This document shows positions 22,814 to 33,696 of a stretch of 64,000 nucleotides of DNA, in pieces. Location of the stretch: positions 9,946,001-10,010,000 of the forward strand of contig JAIUCV010000004.1 in assembly GCA_026724425.1 (NCBI GenBank), written 5' to 3'. The notes under the pieces were generated by a model that was given only the letters and a program-made list of their open reading frames with translations, was not told the DNA's origin and made no database searches. The stretch comes from Erythrophleum ivorense. Taxonomy: Eukaryota; Streptophyta; Magnoliopsida; Fabales; Fabaceae. Position numbers and translations under genes: made by a program. Positions within the stretch are counted from its first letter, which is position 1, and every line of letters starts with the position of its first letter.

Positions 22814-24000
22814 TCATAGAGGCAAGTCTACTAAAACGCAAGTTTTATTTTGACTAAGAGAATCAATTTCAACCGTAATGGCTTCTTTCCAAAGATGAGC
22901 ATCCAAAGAAGAAATAGCTTCATAAAAATTTAAAAGATCATCTTGTACCATATAAGTATAAAAATCATCTTCAAAAGAAGATTCTTTCCTTTGCCTTTTA
23001 CTTCTTCTTAAATTTTCAGCCAAATCTTCATTTACATTTTGTTCAAGAAAATAAGTAGACATTTCCAAATTCTTAGGATTATGTTCAATTTTCAAAGGAA
23101 AAATATGTTCAAAAAAATTTGCATCTTTAGTTTTTATAATAGTGTTATGATCCAAAACATCACTTTTCAAAACTAGAAATCTATAAGCTGCACTATGTTC
23201 AATATACCCAATAAACATGCAATCAAAAGTTTTACACCCAATTTTTCTTTTCTTAGGATCAAGTAACATTACTTTAGCAAGACACTCCTACACTTTTAAA
23301 TATTTTATGTTAGATACATAATCTTTCCATAGTTCATAAGGTGTCTTATTTGTTTTCTTATAGGGTATTCTATTTTGCAAAAAACAAGCAGACAACAAAG
23401 CTTCACCCCATAAATTATCTGGTAGAGAAAAACTTACAAGCATAGCATTCATTATCTCTTTTAAAGTTCTATTTTTTCTTTCTGCAACATCATTAGACTC
23501 AGGTGAATATGGAGGAGTAACTTCATGGATAATTCCTTCTTTTTCATAAAAATCATTTAACAAAATATATTCTCCTCCTCTATCTGACCTTACTCTTTTA
23601 ATCCTTTTATTTAGTTAATTTTCTACTTCTGCCTTATATAAAAGAAACTTTTTAAACGCTTCATCTTTATTTCTCAATAAATATAATTTAGTATACCTTG
23701 AAAAATCATCAATAAAAGTAATATAATATTTTTTACCACCTTTAGTCATTGTTTGTTTGAAATCACCTAAATCAGTGTGTATTAAAGAAAGCAATTCAAT
23801 TTCTCTTTATGTAAAAAAGTGTGATTTTTTTGTTATCTTAGCTACCGCACATACTTCACATTTGTTTAAACAATCATTTTTAATTTCAAAAATCAAACCA
23901 AGTTGTCATATTTTCTTAATATAAAACTTACTAACATGTCCTAATCTAGCATGCCACACATCAAACGAATCAACTCTATAAACAGGCAAGTAAGTAAAAG
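22814..24000 (-). pseudogene. Copia integrase fragments
   Basis: Read on the minus strand from high to low coordinates: the HHCC region (HARLGHVS, CEVCAVAK; about 23860-23970), YYITFIDDFSRY (about 23690), RSDRGGEY (about 23590), then PPYSPESNDVAERKNRTL and WGEALLSACFLQNRIPY (23288-23563), then the C-terminal GCKTFDCMFIGY part (22814-23269). The D,D,E residues are visible but stops interrupt the frame (for example near 23615, 23805 and 23287). Confidence 0.9.
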
Positions 24001-24050
24001 AAAATGCATTTTCATTCATTTTAGCAACATTTAGTACAAATAGTCCCTAG

Positions 24051-24340
24051 TTACAATATCCCTTTTCCCACAAAAACATTATTTTTTGTCATTACAATAT
24101 TGTCATATTCGAATGACACTTTAACCTCAACCTTTTCCAATAAAACTACATAAATTAAATTCGCTCTAACATCAGGCACATACAAAACATCATTAAGAGC
24201 CAAGGTCTTTCTGAATGTGAGTTTAAGAACCACTTTTCCTTTCCTAAGAACTTTTGCAGTTCAGGAATCAACAAGACAAATGCGATCTTCTCCTTCCTTG
24301 ATATGATCATAGGAAGTAAACATTTCCTTATTTGCACAGA
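24051..24340 (-). pseudogene. Copia protease-region fragment
   Basis: The minus-strand frame after gag carries ALNDVLYVPDVRANLIYV, the stretch that follows the aspartic protease in copia polyproteins. The protease itself lies just upstream (to about 24400) in a broken frame. Confidence 0.75.
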
Positions 24341-24368
24341 TGTGCTTGGTAGCCCTAGAGTTTACCAC

Positions 24369-25345
24369 TCATTTCCTCACATCAAAGACAATGAGAACTT
24401 GAGAAATAACTGCCACAATAACATCATTGTTGTTCTCATCTCCTTGAACCAAATTTGCATTCGGCTTATGAGGATTATTATTTCTAACTCTCTTTCTACA
24501 TTGAGTAGCATGGTATCCTGACTTGCCACAAACAAAGCAATTGCCTTTCTTTTTGAATTTGGGGTTGGCATTTTTGGGATTGTAATCAGATTTTTTATGA
24601 GAATCATACCTCTTATTATGCGGCTTTGTTTTCACCAAATTTGCCTTTGAGGCTATTTCCCTGCCTTTTGCAACTTGAATCTCCTTTCAGTTGGTGTCTT
24701 CGATGATGATATGAGTGATGAGATCTGACAATGATAGTTGCTTCTACTTGTGTTTGAGTTGATGTTTGTAGTCTTTCCATAAATCTGGCAATTTCTCAAT
24801 CAGAATCCCAACTACAAATTCATCTAGAAGGTTAATCTTCTAAGCTCGGAGTTCTTCTAATAGCTTATGGTATTCATTGATTTACAGCTTGATGTCTTTG
24901 TCTTCGTACATCTCCCATTGATAGTAATTTCCAATCACAAATTTTTATTTTTTAGCATCCTTAGCAGTGTACTTCGTGATTAGTAACTCCTAGATTTTGT
25001 TGACCTTCTTGTAGACACAGTACACATCGAACAAATCATTAGATAAAGTACTAATAATTGTGTGTCTACAGATCTTATTGGCATATTCCTAAGCAGTTCT
25101 TTGGTTTTGATCAGCATCAAGAACAAGTTTATATTGGGTTTGCGTCATTGTAACTCCGTGCATGTCTAGGATAGAGAAGATTCGCTCTTGCCACCTTCTA
25201 AAGTTGTCCCCATCAAACACCTCAATCTTGGATATATCCGGGAATGGCTTGGGCAATGTCACAACAAGTACTATAGGCAGAATGAAAGCTAAAGCAGTAG
25301 CACCATTTCCTCCACCGGAACTTACAACAGCAACATTAACATGAT
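24369..25345 (-). pseudogene. Copia gag with altered zinc knuckle
   Basis: The upstream part (about 25080-25345) reads PKPFPDISKIEVFDGDNFRRW, cut by a stop, a typical copia gag N-terminus. The downstream part (24369-24638) has a basic stretch and the knuckle CFVCGKSGYHATQC. In the usual CX2CX4HX4C knuckle the His is the ninth residue; here that position is Tyr, followed by His, so a zinc ligand is probably lost. Several stops lie between the two parts. Confidence 0.85.
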
Positions 25346-25373
25346 CACCAGAACCAGCTCGGTGTGACTCCTT

Positions 25374-25466
25374 AATAACTCTTAAGATTGTAGGCTACAA
25401 AAAATAAAACTATCAATATAAACCGATCCCAAGTCATGCCTGAGAACATTGTCCTTAAGAGTTATT
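25374..25466 (-). promoter_or_regulatory. 13-bp inverted repeat joining U5 and primer site
   Basis: AATAACTCTTAAG at 25374-25386 is the exact reverse complement of CTTAAGAGTTATT at 25454-25466. The first lies two bases inside the 5' LTR boundary, where the primer-binding site should be; the second lies in the LTR (U5 in RNA order). In the element RNA the two would form a 13-bp stem with a 67-nt loop. The usual plant copia primer site complementary to initiator tRNA-Met (TGGTATCAGAGC) is not seen here. Confidence 0.6.
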
Positions 25467-26060
25467 CTGCCACAAGTCAGCAACTCTCCAAGATTAAACG
25501 GACCCTATGTCCGAGAGATTGGTGTGTCTTAAACCGCACTATGCATTGCCTTTTATAGGCCGAAGACGCGAACAAGAAATGTTGGGTAATTAAGAATAAT
25601 TAATGGCGGCTTAATCACGGTTTAATGGAAATCTATTTTGAATATTAGGATTAAAAGTAGAGACCGTTTCTGAATGTTAGGATTAAAGCCAATTAATAAA
25701 AAATTAAAGCAATAAATTTAAGGCCTCAACATTCAAAAAATTAACAAATTCCTGATCCCAATTTCAAAATTGCAAAAAACAAAGTTTTTCCAATAAGCTT
25801 ATTTATACAAAATATTTTTGTAAAATACAAAAATAGTTGCAATAAAAAATGCCTAGTACCGCGTCTAATTCGTGCGCAAGGGGAGAAATTGGATCTTTTC
25901 AACTGCGTTACCCCTACGTTGACTTATTATTGTGCGCGCGAGTTTACTCCTCTTCTTGACCCATTTACTTGCCCAATATCACATTTTAGTATATATACAC
26001 TAAGATTCTCTTTATTCTAAGCAATGTAAGATTTAGGCTTTTGATACACCTACTCCAACA
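25389..26060 (-). repeat. Copia 5' LTR
   Basis: 672 bp, starting TGTAGGCTAC and ending CTCCAACA on the plus strand. A consensus TATA box TATAAAA (25551-25557, minus strand, inside GCCTATAAAAGGC) would set transcription to start near 25525. It lacks about 80 bp present in the other LTR, after GACCCT at about 25506. Confidence 0.93.
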
Positions 26061-26065
26061 GAAAA
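26061..26065 (+). repeat. Copia target-site duplication, right
   Basis: GAAAA, identical to 20089-20093. Confidence 0.9.
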
Positions 26066-27786
26066 TTCAAAATTTTTATAAATGTTAATATTTCATTAAC
26101 AATTGCTATTGCCAAAAAATTCAAATTCTTCATGCACATTCAAGAACAATCAACTAATATTGTATTAATAGTCGACTGTTGCCAGGTGTTTTTTTTTTAA
26201 GTGCAGAGAATAAAAGTTGAATGTCGGTTTATAATAGTTGGCTTTAGTCTCAAAAATGAATGTAAATGAATAAACAACTAAAAATAATGTGATTTTTGGC
26301 TTGAAATAATGTTTTGATAATTTATTGGTGACAACTAAAATTTTTCAAACGCTAAACATAGTGAATTAGAATTTGCTAAACTAATTTATTCAGTGAACAT
26401 AACGTAGGAAACAAGGCAAGCAACTAAGAATGGAGTTTGAGGCAAAGAACACCAACTTAAATAAATAAGATGAATAAATTAATGAGGATGAAAGTGATTT
26501 CAATAGGAATGGGGACTGCACTGCTAATAAGGAAATTTTAACTGCGAATGATTTCATGTCGAATGAATTTGATAGCTGGTAAGCAGCCCGCGAAGTGTAC
26601 AAAAAATACGAGAAGATAAATGGATTTGAAGTGTGGTTGCATAACGTATAAGAAGAAATATGAACAAAAATTATTTAGGGCAATTTCGTTTATTCATTTA
26701 AAGGGTTTAGAAAGAATAGGTACCAATAAAATCCTAATCCAAAAAGGAAGCAACGAGATGTAACATGCAGTGGTGCAAGGCTACAATGAAAGTTCATCTA
26801 AATTGAAAACAAACCGATGGTATGTAGCTATAACTATATGAAATAACATAGCATTCTGTGCACGTATCATATTGTTATATCATAAATGCCAGACCCAAAT
26901 ATGGTGTAATTATAAGACATCTCATTCTTAGAAATTAATAGTTGTTAGGGTGTCTGTATAATGATGATGTTATTGTACTTAAAAAGCCTTTTTAATAATT
27001 TAGGATGATTTCAATTCGCCAATTATAGATACAAGTTCGGTAGGTGGGTACGTGGCAAAATTAATAAAGGGCACCAATGTTTTTTTAATTTTTTTTTTTA
27101 CGAATACAGCATTAAATATTTTACAACGACAGCATTAACAGTCTTCAATTAAGTACCTTCCATTTCCTTTTCTTATTTTTTTGGCCAGATCACTACCTTT
27201 CAAATAACCAAAAGATTGTTATGCGAGGCTAAGTCTGTTTTCATGTATTTTTATTTTTTAATGAAAACTTTGGTGCAAATTGTAGATATACAATGTTTTA
27301 TATTGTTATAGTAACTGCCCTGTTTATGATACATCAATTTAGGACCCAAATTTCTTGCAGAATTACATGCAACCTTGTAAGAGAAAGATAAAGAGAGAAA
27401 GTAAACCCGCTCATGTAAATCCCACCTGAGTCCCACTACTCTATCTTTCTCTTATAGAACCCCTACAATAGTGCTTAGAAAACATTTCTATGAATCTACA
27501 GCATCATAACAACTTGGGGCCAATCACTAGTCAGCAGAGTACAGAAAGCCACCGTTAAAAAGCCGTGTGTATTTCATAAATCACAAATTTATCAAATTCT
27601 ACTATCCTCTAAGCCTATGATATGGCCAAATTACAAGAGTTCATAACAAAATAGAATTAAAACAGAAATGCCTTAGAAAGTTTGAAGAAGAAAAGTAACA
27701 AAAACAAAAAAACAAAATACAAAATACAAAAGGGAATTTAAAAAAAAAAATACAAGAGACTAAGATCAAAATACAAGGTGTTCAAT

Positions 27787-28089
27787 TCAGTGAGCAGAGT
27801 GGCTTGAGGATGTTTTCTTGAAATCAATCTTGTCAACCTTGACCTCTCCATCAACAAGTTCATATACATAGACCACAACGCGCAGGCCGTCAATGTCCAT
27901 GAGAACAAAACTAGGGTTCACGTCATAAGTGATGCTGCTGAAGGCGCCAGTTGCTGAACCTGGATTTATAACCACACCACCCTCGTGTTTGTAAGCCGTA
28001 AATTGATGGGTGTGACCTGTGACAAGGATGTCCACATCAAGCTGCCTCTGAAGCATTGCTAGTGAGTCTAGGTCTCCCCATGGAATAAC
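27787..28089 (-). CDS. VPS29: VPS29 coding exon 4
   Basis: Starts VIPWGDLDSLAM after an acceptor AG at 28090-28091 and ends SSHSAH with TGA at 27787-27789. Encodes the GHTH metal-site motif and INPGSATGA. The C-terminal SAH-type tail is typical of plant VPS29. Confidence 0.97.
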   Translation of the reverse strand, partial: VIPWGDLDSLAMLQRQLDVDILVTGHTHQFTAYKHEGGVVINPGSATGAFSSITYDVNPSFVLMDIDGLRVVVYVYELVDGEVKVDKIDFKKTSSSHSAH

Positions 28090-31000
28090 CTTCACAAAGG
28101 TTAAGAAGAAGACATAATCGTCGAGTAGTGATATATAATCTCACACAGAAATTAGTTTGATCTTAATTGAACCAATGGTTCTTTAAAATCGCATCACTGT
28201 TCAGACATGGTTGAATGGAAATTAAAAAAGTTATGGCCTTCGCAATAAAATAGCATATGTAAATTACACCATTCAATCAAAATGTGGACACACCACCAAA
28301 ATATGATATTCGAAAATTGAACCTGTAAACGTGCAAGTGCAACATAGAGTGGCACAATGAGACAAATGATCTAGCTAAGGTTGGAGGCGTTGCTAGGTAA
28401 TTCACAGAAATGACTTTAAAAAACCGCCCAAAATAAATTCCTTTTGCCCTAATGTATATACCTCTTATCATGGGAACCCAAGGCACAGTTTCCTCTAATT
28501 GCCAAAGGAATAATAAACTACATACTCCACATATATTTCGCAAAGAATTGGGAGAAATAACAGCAAAGAATCAGAGGAAAATCAGACCTGATGACCGTGG
28601 CATAGTCCCAGCTTAAATTGACCAATAGTTAGTGTTTTGGTCTCTGGAAATCTTGTCTCCTCATCATACTCACCACGAGTTATATGCAAGTCAGGACAAA
28701 GAGTCTTTAAGTAGTCATGAACTTCCTGAACATAATTGGCATTAAAGTCAGCTAAGAAATTCAAGCTCAGGAATCTTATCTAATTCCACATCATACAACT
28801 TGATGTAGAACTGTATTTTTTATCACTACCATAGAATTTTTCAAAATGTTAGTACCAGCCAAAACCTGCCAGAAATGGCCCAAGCTAGAACTGAAATAAA
28901 TTTGTGGAATCATAGTGTAAAGTTGAGACTTTACATGAGTTTGCAAGTTTTATATTGGATTCACCAAGTGTTTATTAGAATCCAAGATTCCAAGTTATGC
29001 TGCAACTTGACACAACTTCCTTACCTAAACACTTAAACTTGTACAAGTTCATAAGTTAAAAGGTAAGTTTAACAACCATGTTCAATGGCGGAGGTAGAAC
29101 CCTAGGCTAGTGGGAGGGAAAAAACTTTTTTTTTATATTCTATTTAAAAAAATTACACCTTTAGAGTATATTGTTTAAATAAAATGCTTTTCTTTGAACT
29201 TTTCGATTAAGCGAAATGAAATTTTACTAACAATATCCTAACATTCTCCTAAATCAATAAAAAAGTTCAAATTTAAACAATGATTGCACCAAAAAATACT
29301 TTTCATATTAATATCAACAATTTTATCGCTTAATACTCATGAAGACATAGTTCTATATCTATTTACTACTCATGTAACACATGGCACAAATATACTAAAA
29401 AAAGTAAACCATCACTCAACAATATCATAATAATTCAATAAAAATAAATAGCTTAGAGCATTTTGAAGGAAAAAAAATTTATCTGATGATGTATAAAAAG
29501 TTATGATCGTCAATTTGCAAAAAATTATATTTACAAATCTCTCAAATATTATTTTAGCAACTAACATTTCAAAAATTTTTGTATTATTTTTGAAAAAAAA
29601 ACTATATTTACAAAGCACAATTTGGATGAAGAGAAACAAAGCGAGATGGAAAGAACATGAATGATGAATTTGGAAAACAGAATATATATATATATATATA
29701 TATATATGGGGTAGGGGTCAGCAAGGAGGAAAAGAAGAAGTAATGTATAAAATCTTACTAAAGTTATGAGCAGTTTGGAATAAAGAGGGAAAAGTGAGGG
29801 GGGCAACAGGGAAAGAGGAAGAAAAGTAAAGAGAAAATAGGAAAAGGAGAAAGAAAAGAAATGAAGGAAAAGAAAAAAAATACATAAAATACATATATAA
29901 GTTTAGTGAGTTCAAATTAAAATGTCAAATAATTAAATAAAATAAATGTATGAATTCAGTGAATGTAATAAGTCCAATGGATTCAAAATTTTAAAGAATG
30001 TGGGAGCACAATGTCAAGATTCAACACTATACACATACAAATTTTGAAAAATTGAAGGGGGGCATTTGGCCACCCTCGTCACAACATAGCTCCACCCATG
30101 ACCATGTTAGAGATGGATTACCTAGACATAAACCCAGGTATAAGTAATTGGAAGTGGAAACAGAAATCTTACAACAATAAAACACAATGAACTGAGCTCA
30201 GAAACTCTGCATCTCATTCTGAAAAGACAGTGAACTACAACAGGTTATGGTAAATGCTAGAGCATCCCCCTACGTGATACTTGGCAAGCCACAACCTTGA
30301 TCAGTGCAACTTTCTAGCCTACTAACCATCTAATTTAAAATCATCTGTGGACATTTAGTATTACATAAATTTTAACATTGAATGCCACAGATATATGGAA
30401 AATTCAAGACCAAAACATAGATGAGCATTGACAAGCATATAGAAGATCTGCAGCTGATTGAGGAATCACATTTTGTACAACAAGGAAATCCTAGACATAA
30501 ATTGAATACTTCGTAGACCATCAAGAGAGTATTGACTGCATTAGAGTTTGGACACAAGGATAATTAGAAGTATGATGTAAGCTGGGTCACCTTTTCATAG
30601 ATAAAGGCAATTAGCTCTTTTTTGGACAAGAGGTATAAGTTGAAAATTAATCCTTAAGGGTGTCATTGACTAATTAAGCAAATGACTTGTATATTATAAA
30701 ATAAGAGTATATCAGTCATCTTGATCAAGTTGACAGCAGGGTCGTATCAAAGTGGAGGAAGCTGCCTAGCAGAACTCTTGCAATTTGTATACACATACAA
30801 TGTATATATGTATATGTTTTAGCTTTCCCAAAGTGAATTCAAGAATTTTACTTGGATTAAAAATGACAATAATTACAAATTTCAGAAAACCTATGAGAAG
30901 TCCACCAAATCTCAAAATTTTATCAGCCTTATTTAGATACAACTTAAGAAACCTCAAGTGTAGAAAGGACCAGCTGTGCCTTTACTAACTGTTACTGTCA

Positions 31001-32110
31001 CTATTTTACTTGCAATTATGCAGCTATAGTCCTACAATAGTTGATGAATAAACTGATTTAGTTAACAAGGGGAGCAAGAAAAGATGTGTCAATTAGAGAG
31101 AGTTAAGAAATTGGATAATTATACATGCATAATTTAGCATGCCAAGCCACTAGCAAAACAGGAGAGGGGGGAGGGGGGGGATGGTCCATTCAGACAATCT
31201 TCCATCCACTAACAAAACTGAAATCAGAGAGGATTTTTTTTTTTTGGAGGGGGCCCAAAGAAAGAGTGGCAATTAAACGTGGCTACTATTAGTAATTATC
31301 CAATTTATAATAAAAATAGAGCATAACTGTTCAACCCATGGTACAAGAGTTAAACAGGTGATGCAATTAAAATTTAAAAGAAAATATATGCAATAAATAG
31401 AGTGGCTAAGTGTCCAACAAAAGAAGACAGAAGTTGAAGTGCAAGTCCAATTGCATATCCAACTGTGATGCATGAATATATTTTCAGGATGTAGAACAGT
31501 AATAGATCTAGCACGTTGTATAGCATTTCCATGGAAGGCAGTGCTGTGGTCACAAGTAACATTACAAATCTTTCGTACAGGTTTCTAATATTTCCCAATT
31601 TAACTAGATGTTCAATGATCATGAATATTCTACCCAACTGCCACCAAAGCCACAAGTTTTTATGCCACAAAAACTCTAACATTTGTCATAGCACAACTCA
31701 TGAAAAACCAGCAAGTACTAGAGAGCTATATTTTTATATAAATCAAATTTTCTAGTACAGGCCTACATTCTAATGGGAGTTAGCCTCTCCTAATGTGCTC
31801 AAATCCGACAATATATCAGGAGAAAATTTGTTCACATGATAGGAAAAAAAAGGCAGGACAAGAAACTCATACCACCACCTCTCATGGTATCCTAATTTAT
31901 AATTTTAAAAATAAGGGAATTAATTATATTCTAATAAATTAACGTGGCAACTGTAAGAGGACAATAAGATAGACATACTTTAATACATAAATTTCCAGTG
32001 CAAATGATGTGCTGGATCTTGCTGGGAACAAGCATGGATTTGAACTTTGCAGGCAGATCAGGTGCCCTGTGGGGTATGTGCAAATCCCCCAGGGCTAAGA
32101 CCAGCACCAT
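27787..32110 (-). CDS. VPS29: VPS29, retromer core subunit (spliced, 190 aa)
   Basis: VPS29 binds VPS35 in the retromer core on endosomal membranes and recycles vacuolar sorting receptors; in Arabidopsis it is MAG1. Coding exons 31979-32110, 28588-28725 and 27787-28089 join in frame to 44, 46 and 100 codons, 190 in total, the usual plant length. It has the metallophosphoesterase-fold motifs in order: GDLHIPHR (8-15), CTGN (37-40), TRGEYDE, CHGHQ (86-90), VTGHTHQF, INPGSATGA. Splice sites are AAA|GTATGT, TTCAG|GAAG, CAG|GTCTGA and GAAG|GTTATT. The start is the first ATG of the spliced leader I infer. A Ser replaces the usual Gly in LVPSKIQHI. No lesion is visible; it looks functional. Confidence 0.97.
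28588..28725 (-). CDS. VPS29: VPS29 coding exon 3
   Basis: 46 codons from EVHDYLKTLCPDLHI to GLCHGHQ, bounded by TTCAG| and |GTCTGA. The exon length is a multiple of three and joins exons 2 and 4 without breaking codons. Confidence 0.97.
29083..30100. mobile_element. Non-autonomous hAT-like element in VPS29 intron 2
   Basis: 1018 bp flanked by an exact 8-bp duplication ACCATGTT (29075-29082 and 30101-30108). Imperfect inverted ends: CAATGGCGGAGGTAG on the left, CATGGGTGGAGCTAT as reverse complement on the right. An 8-bp duplication and CA... ends fit hAT. No transposase is encoded; the interior is AT-rich with a (TA)n run (29682-29707). The paralogous segment at 5490-5510 reads CAGCCATGTTAGAGATGG without it, which is an empty site. 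Confidence 0.88.
29682..29707 (+). repeat. (AT)n microsatellite
   Basis: An uninterrupted AT dinucleotide run inside the hAT-like element. Confidence 0.9.
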
Positions 32111-32147
32111 CCTCAACAATTAAAATCTCAAAGCCCAGTTAGGGAAA
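31979..32147 (-). CDS. VPS29: VPS29 exon 2 with start codon
   Basis: Acceptor TTTCTGCAG| at 32148. 37 bases of leader contain no ATG, and translation starts at 32110-32108. Encodes MVLVLALGDLHIPHRAPDL to LCIK, then donor GTATGT. Confidence 0.95.
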
Positions 32148-33200
32148 CTGCAGAAATAAAGTATTGCCCATGAAAATAGAAACAAAGACTTACTGAAAAA
32201 ATAATTTTATTAGAAATCGTGTCTACAATTCTACAAATACGTAATATAAAACAGAATACATGGTATTACGCAGTGTCATCAGATAAGTTTGTTCGTCAAT
32301 TTATTATCTCCTTATAAAGAAGAGTGATAAATATGTCCACAACTTTCTGAATTCTCTCATCAATCAATAAGTCTCTCCAATGTTATAAGCCAATCCTGTC
32401 ATTTCTGAGAGCTGTTATGGGCAGATATAATTTGAAAATTCTTAGCAAAACAGTTAACTAGTATTTATTTCCTCTTTTGTTAGTTTTTTCAAGCAATATG
32501 GCATGATACAAGCTAAATGGCGAGAAGAGAGAAGTATATTAATCAGATGAACACAAATATGAGTTTTAATCTTCCAAGTACCATCCTAAGTTGAGACACA
32601 GGAATAGTGTAATGTTTGCAGTTGCACCAGCTTTAAAGAAAATTGAAATTTTCAACAGAAAGAAAGAGATGATGATAAAAATGAATTGAGGCAATAGATC
32701 TTTACCTAGCCAAGGTTTCGATCAGAACAATGAAAAAGAAGGAAGTTCAAAGAGACAATTCCACCACTTAAGGTTCCAGCAAAGGGCAAGCACAGCCCAA
32801 ACTAGAGATGCCAATTGCTAAAAAATTCCTCAGAGATCAAGTTTGTGTCACACACACCTTTCCTAGACCCTACGAAATTGAAAAATACTAAGCATTTGAC
32901 AATCCATATTCCAAAACACCGAAAAAATCTTTCATCACAGATCTCATGCACTCATAGTCCTTTAAGCCGGATGCTTTTCAAGATATGGATTTCATTTCCT
33001 AACTAATACCAAAATACAAACACTATTTTCGATAAATTAATCCAAATGCCAAAAGTCATGATGGCTTTTCCTTAATTGCTAACAGAGACCAAGCAAAAGG
33101 GCTGATAGCGGAGCGGGGAAAAAAAATCCTAAGCAAATTAAACCAAAACAAATGAAGAGAAAGAGAAGGGTATAAGAAAGATCGTAAGCAGAGACAGAAC
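32148..33200 (-). other. VPS29 intron 1 (5' UTR intron)
   Basis: Donor CTCAG|GTTCTG at 33200 and acceptor TTTCTGCAG at 32148. An intron in the 5' leader is common in plant housekeeping genes. Nothing else is recognisable within it. Confidence 0.75.
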
Positions 33201-33405
33201 CTGAGGGAAGCTGGAGCTGCAGGACCACGCGCCACCGTCGTGATGGATGGTGGCAGCAGCGGTGTGAGGGCCGGTAGGGAGGAAGAGAGTAGAGTCGTCT
33301 GGCCGGAGAATCACAGCAGAAACCAAAAAGGGGGCCAGGATCTGTACTAGTCGCCGATGGCCGCAAGAAATGTGAATTCTGATTTCGTGCAACCTTTTAG
33401 GAGAA
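33201..33405 (-). other. VPS29 non-coding exon 1 (5' UTR)
   Basis: A GC- and C-rich stretch, unlike anything nearby, ends CTTCCCTCAG|GT at 33201. It contains no ATG from about 33405 on, so the VPS29 ATG would be the first in the mRNA. The 5' end is an estimate from a TATA-like TTATATA near 33430-33445. Two overlapping minus-strand frames here (33079-33491) are unlikely to be translated. Confidence 0.6.
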
Positions 33406-33429
33406 TTAATTGAAAAAAAAACTATATGT

Positions 33430-33445
33430 ACATGTATATAAAACA
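33430..33445 (-). promoter_or_regulatory. TATA-like element of VPS29
   Basis: TTTTATATACATG on the minus strand, about 30 bases upstream of the GC-rich leader exon. Position and sequence are suitable but not proven. Confidence 0.4.
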
Positions 33446-33696
33446 AAAACTCAAATAACGAAAATAAAATTTTGAATAAAATTAGCATCAAGTTATCACT
33501 CTAGTCTCTGAATTAGTGTTTATATTAATATATGAAAAGGAATAATAAAATTTTATTTAGATAAAAATAAAATATATAAGAAATAAGAATGGTGGAGTAT
33601 TAAATTCAACATTTTAGCTTTTCAATTAAAAATATTAATGTATGACAACTTCTCTTTAGAAGAGAAATAAGACATGGACATAGAACACAAACTATA

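Larger units (their letters stand above)
20094..26060 (-). mobile_element. Complete but inactive Ty1/copia retrotransposon
   Basis: A 5967-bp element read on the minus strand. Both LTRs end TG...CA and the element is flanked by GAAAA duplications. Internal order is gag, zinc knuckle, protease region, integrase, reverse transcriptase, RNase H, which is the Ty1/copia order (integrase before RT). Many stops and frameshifts break the polyprotein, so it cannot be autonomous. The LTRs differ at many positions by eye plus one length difference of about 80 bp, so the insertion is old. It sits within a block duplicated at 3.3-4.9 kb that lacks it. Confidence 0.95.
19565..27445. repeat. VPS29 3' flank, duplicated at 3296-4868 and split by copia
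   Basis: 19565-20093 and 26061-27445 together align with 3296 to about 4868. The gap is exactly the copia element plus its 5-bp duplication. The block holds repeated short motifs (ATATTTCATTAACAAT, CAACTAATATT) that also occur in the other copy, so it was itself repetitive before duplication. Confidence 0.78.
28726..31978 (-). other. VPS29 intron 2
   Basis: A 3253-bp phase-0 intron with donor GTATGT at 31978 and acceptor TTCAG at 28726. It contains a hAT-like element (29083-30100). Its segments 28990-29082 and 30101-31084 are duplicated at about 5400-6422. Short AT-rich and G-rich runs occur near 31165-31255. Confidence 0.93.

Noticed and set aside
33079..33491. Two minus-strand frames of 95 and 117 codons
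   Set aside because: They overlap the VPS29 leader exon and promoter; their openness follows from GC-rich leader sequence and their ATGs lie at or upstream of the estimated transcription start.
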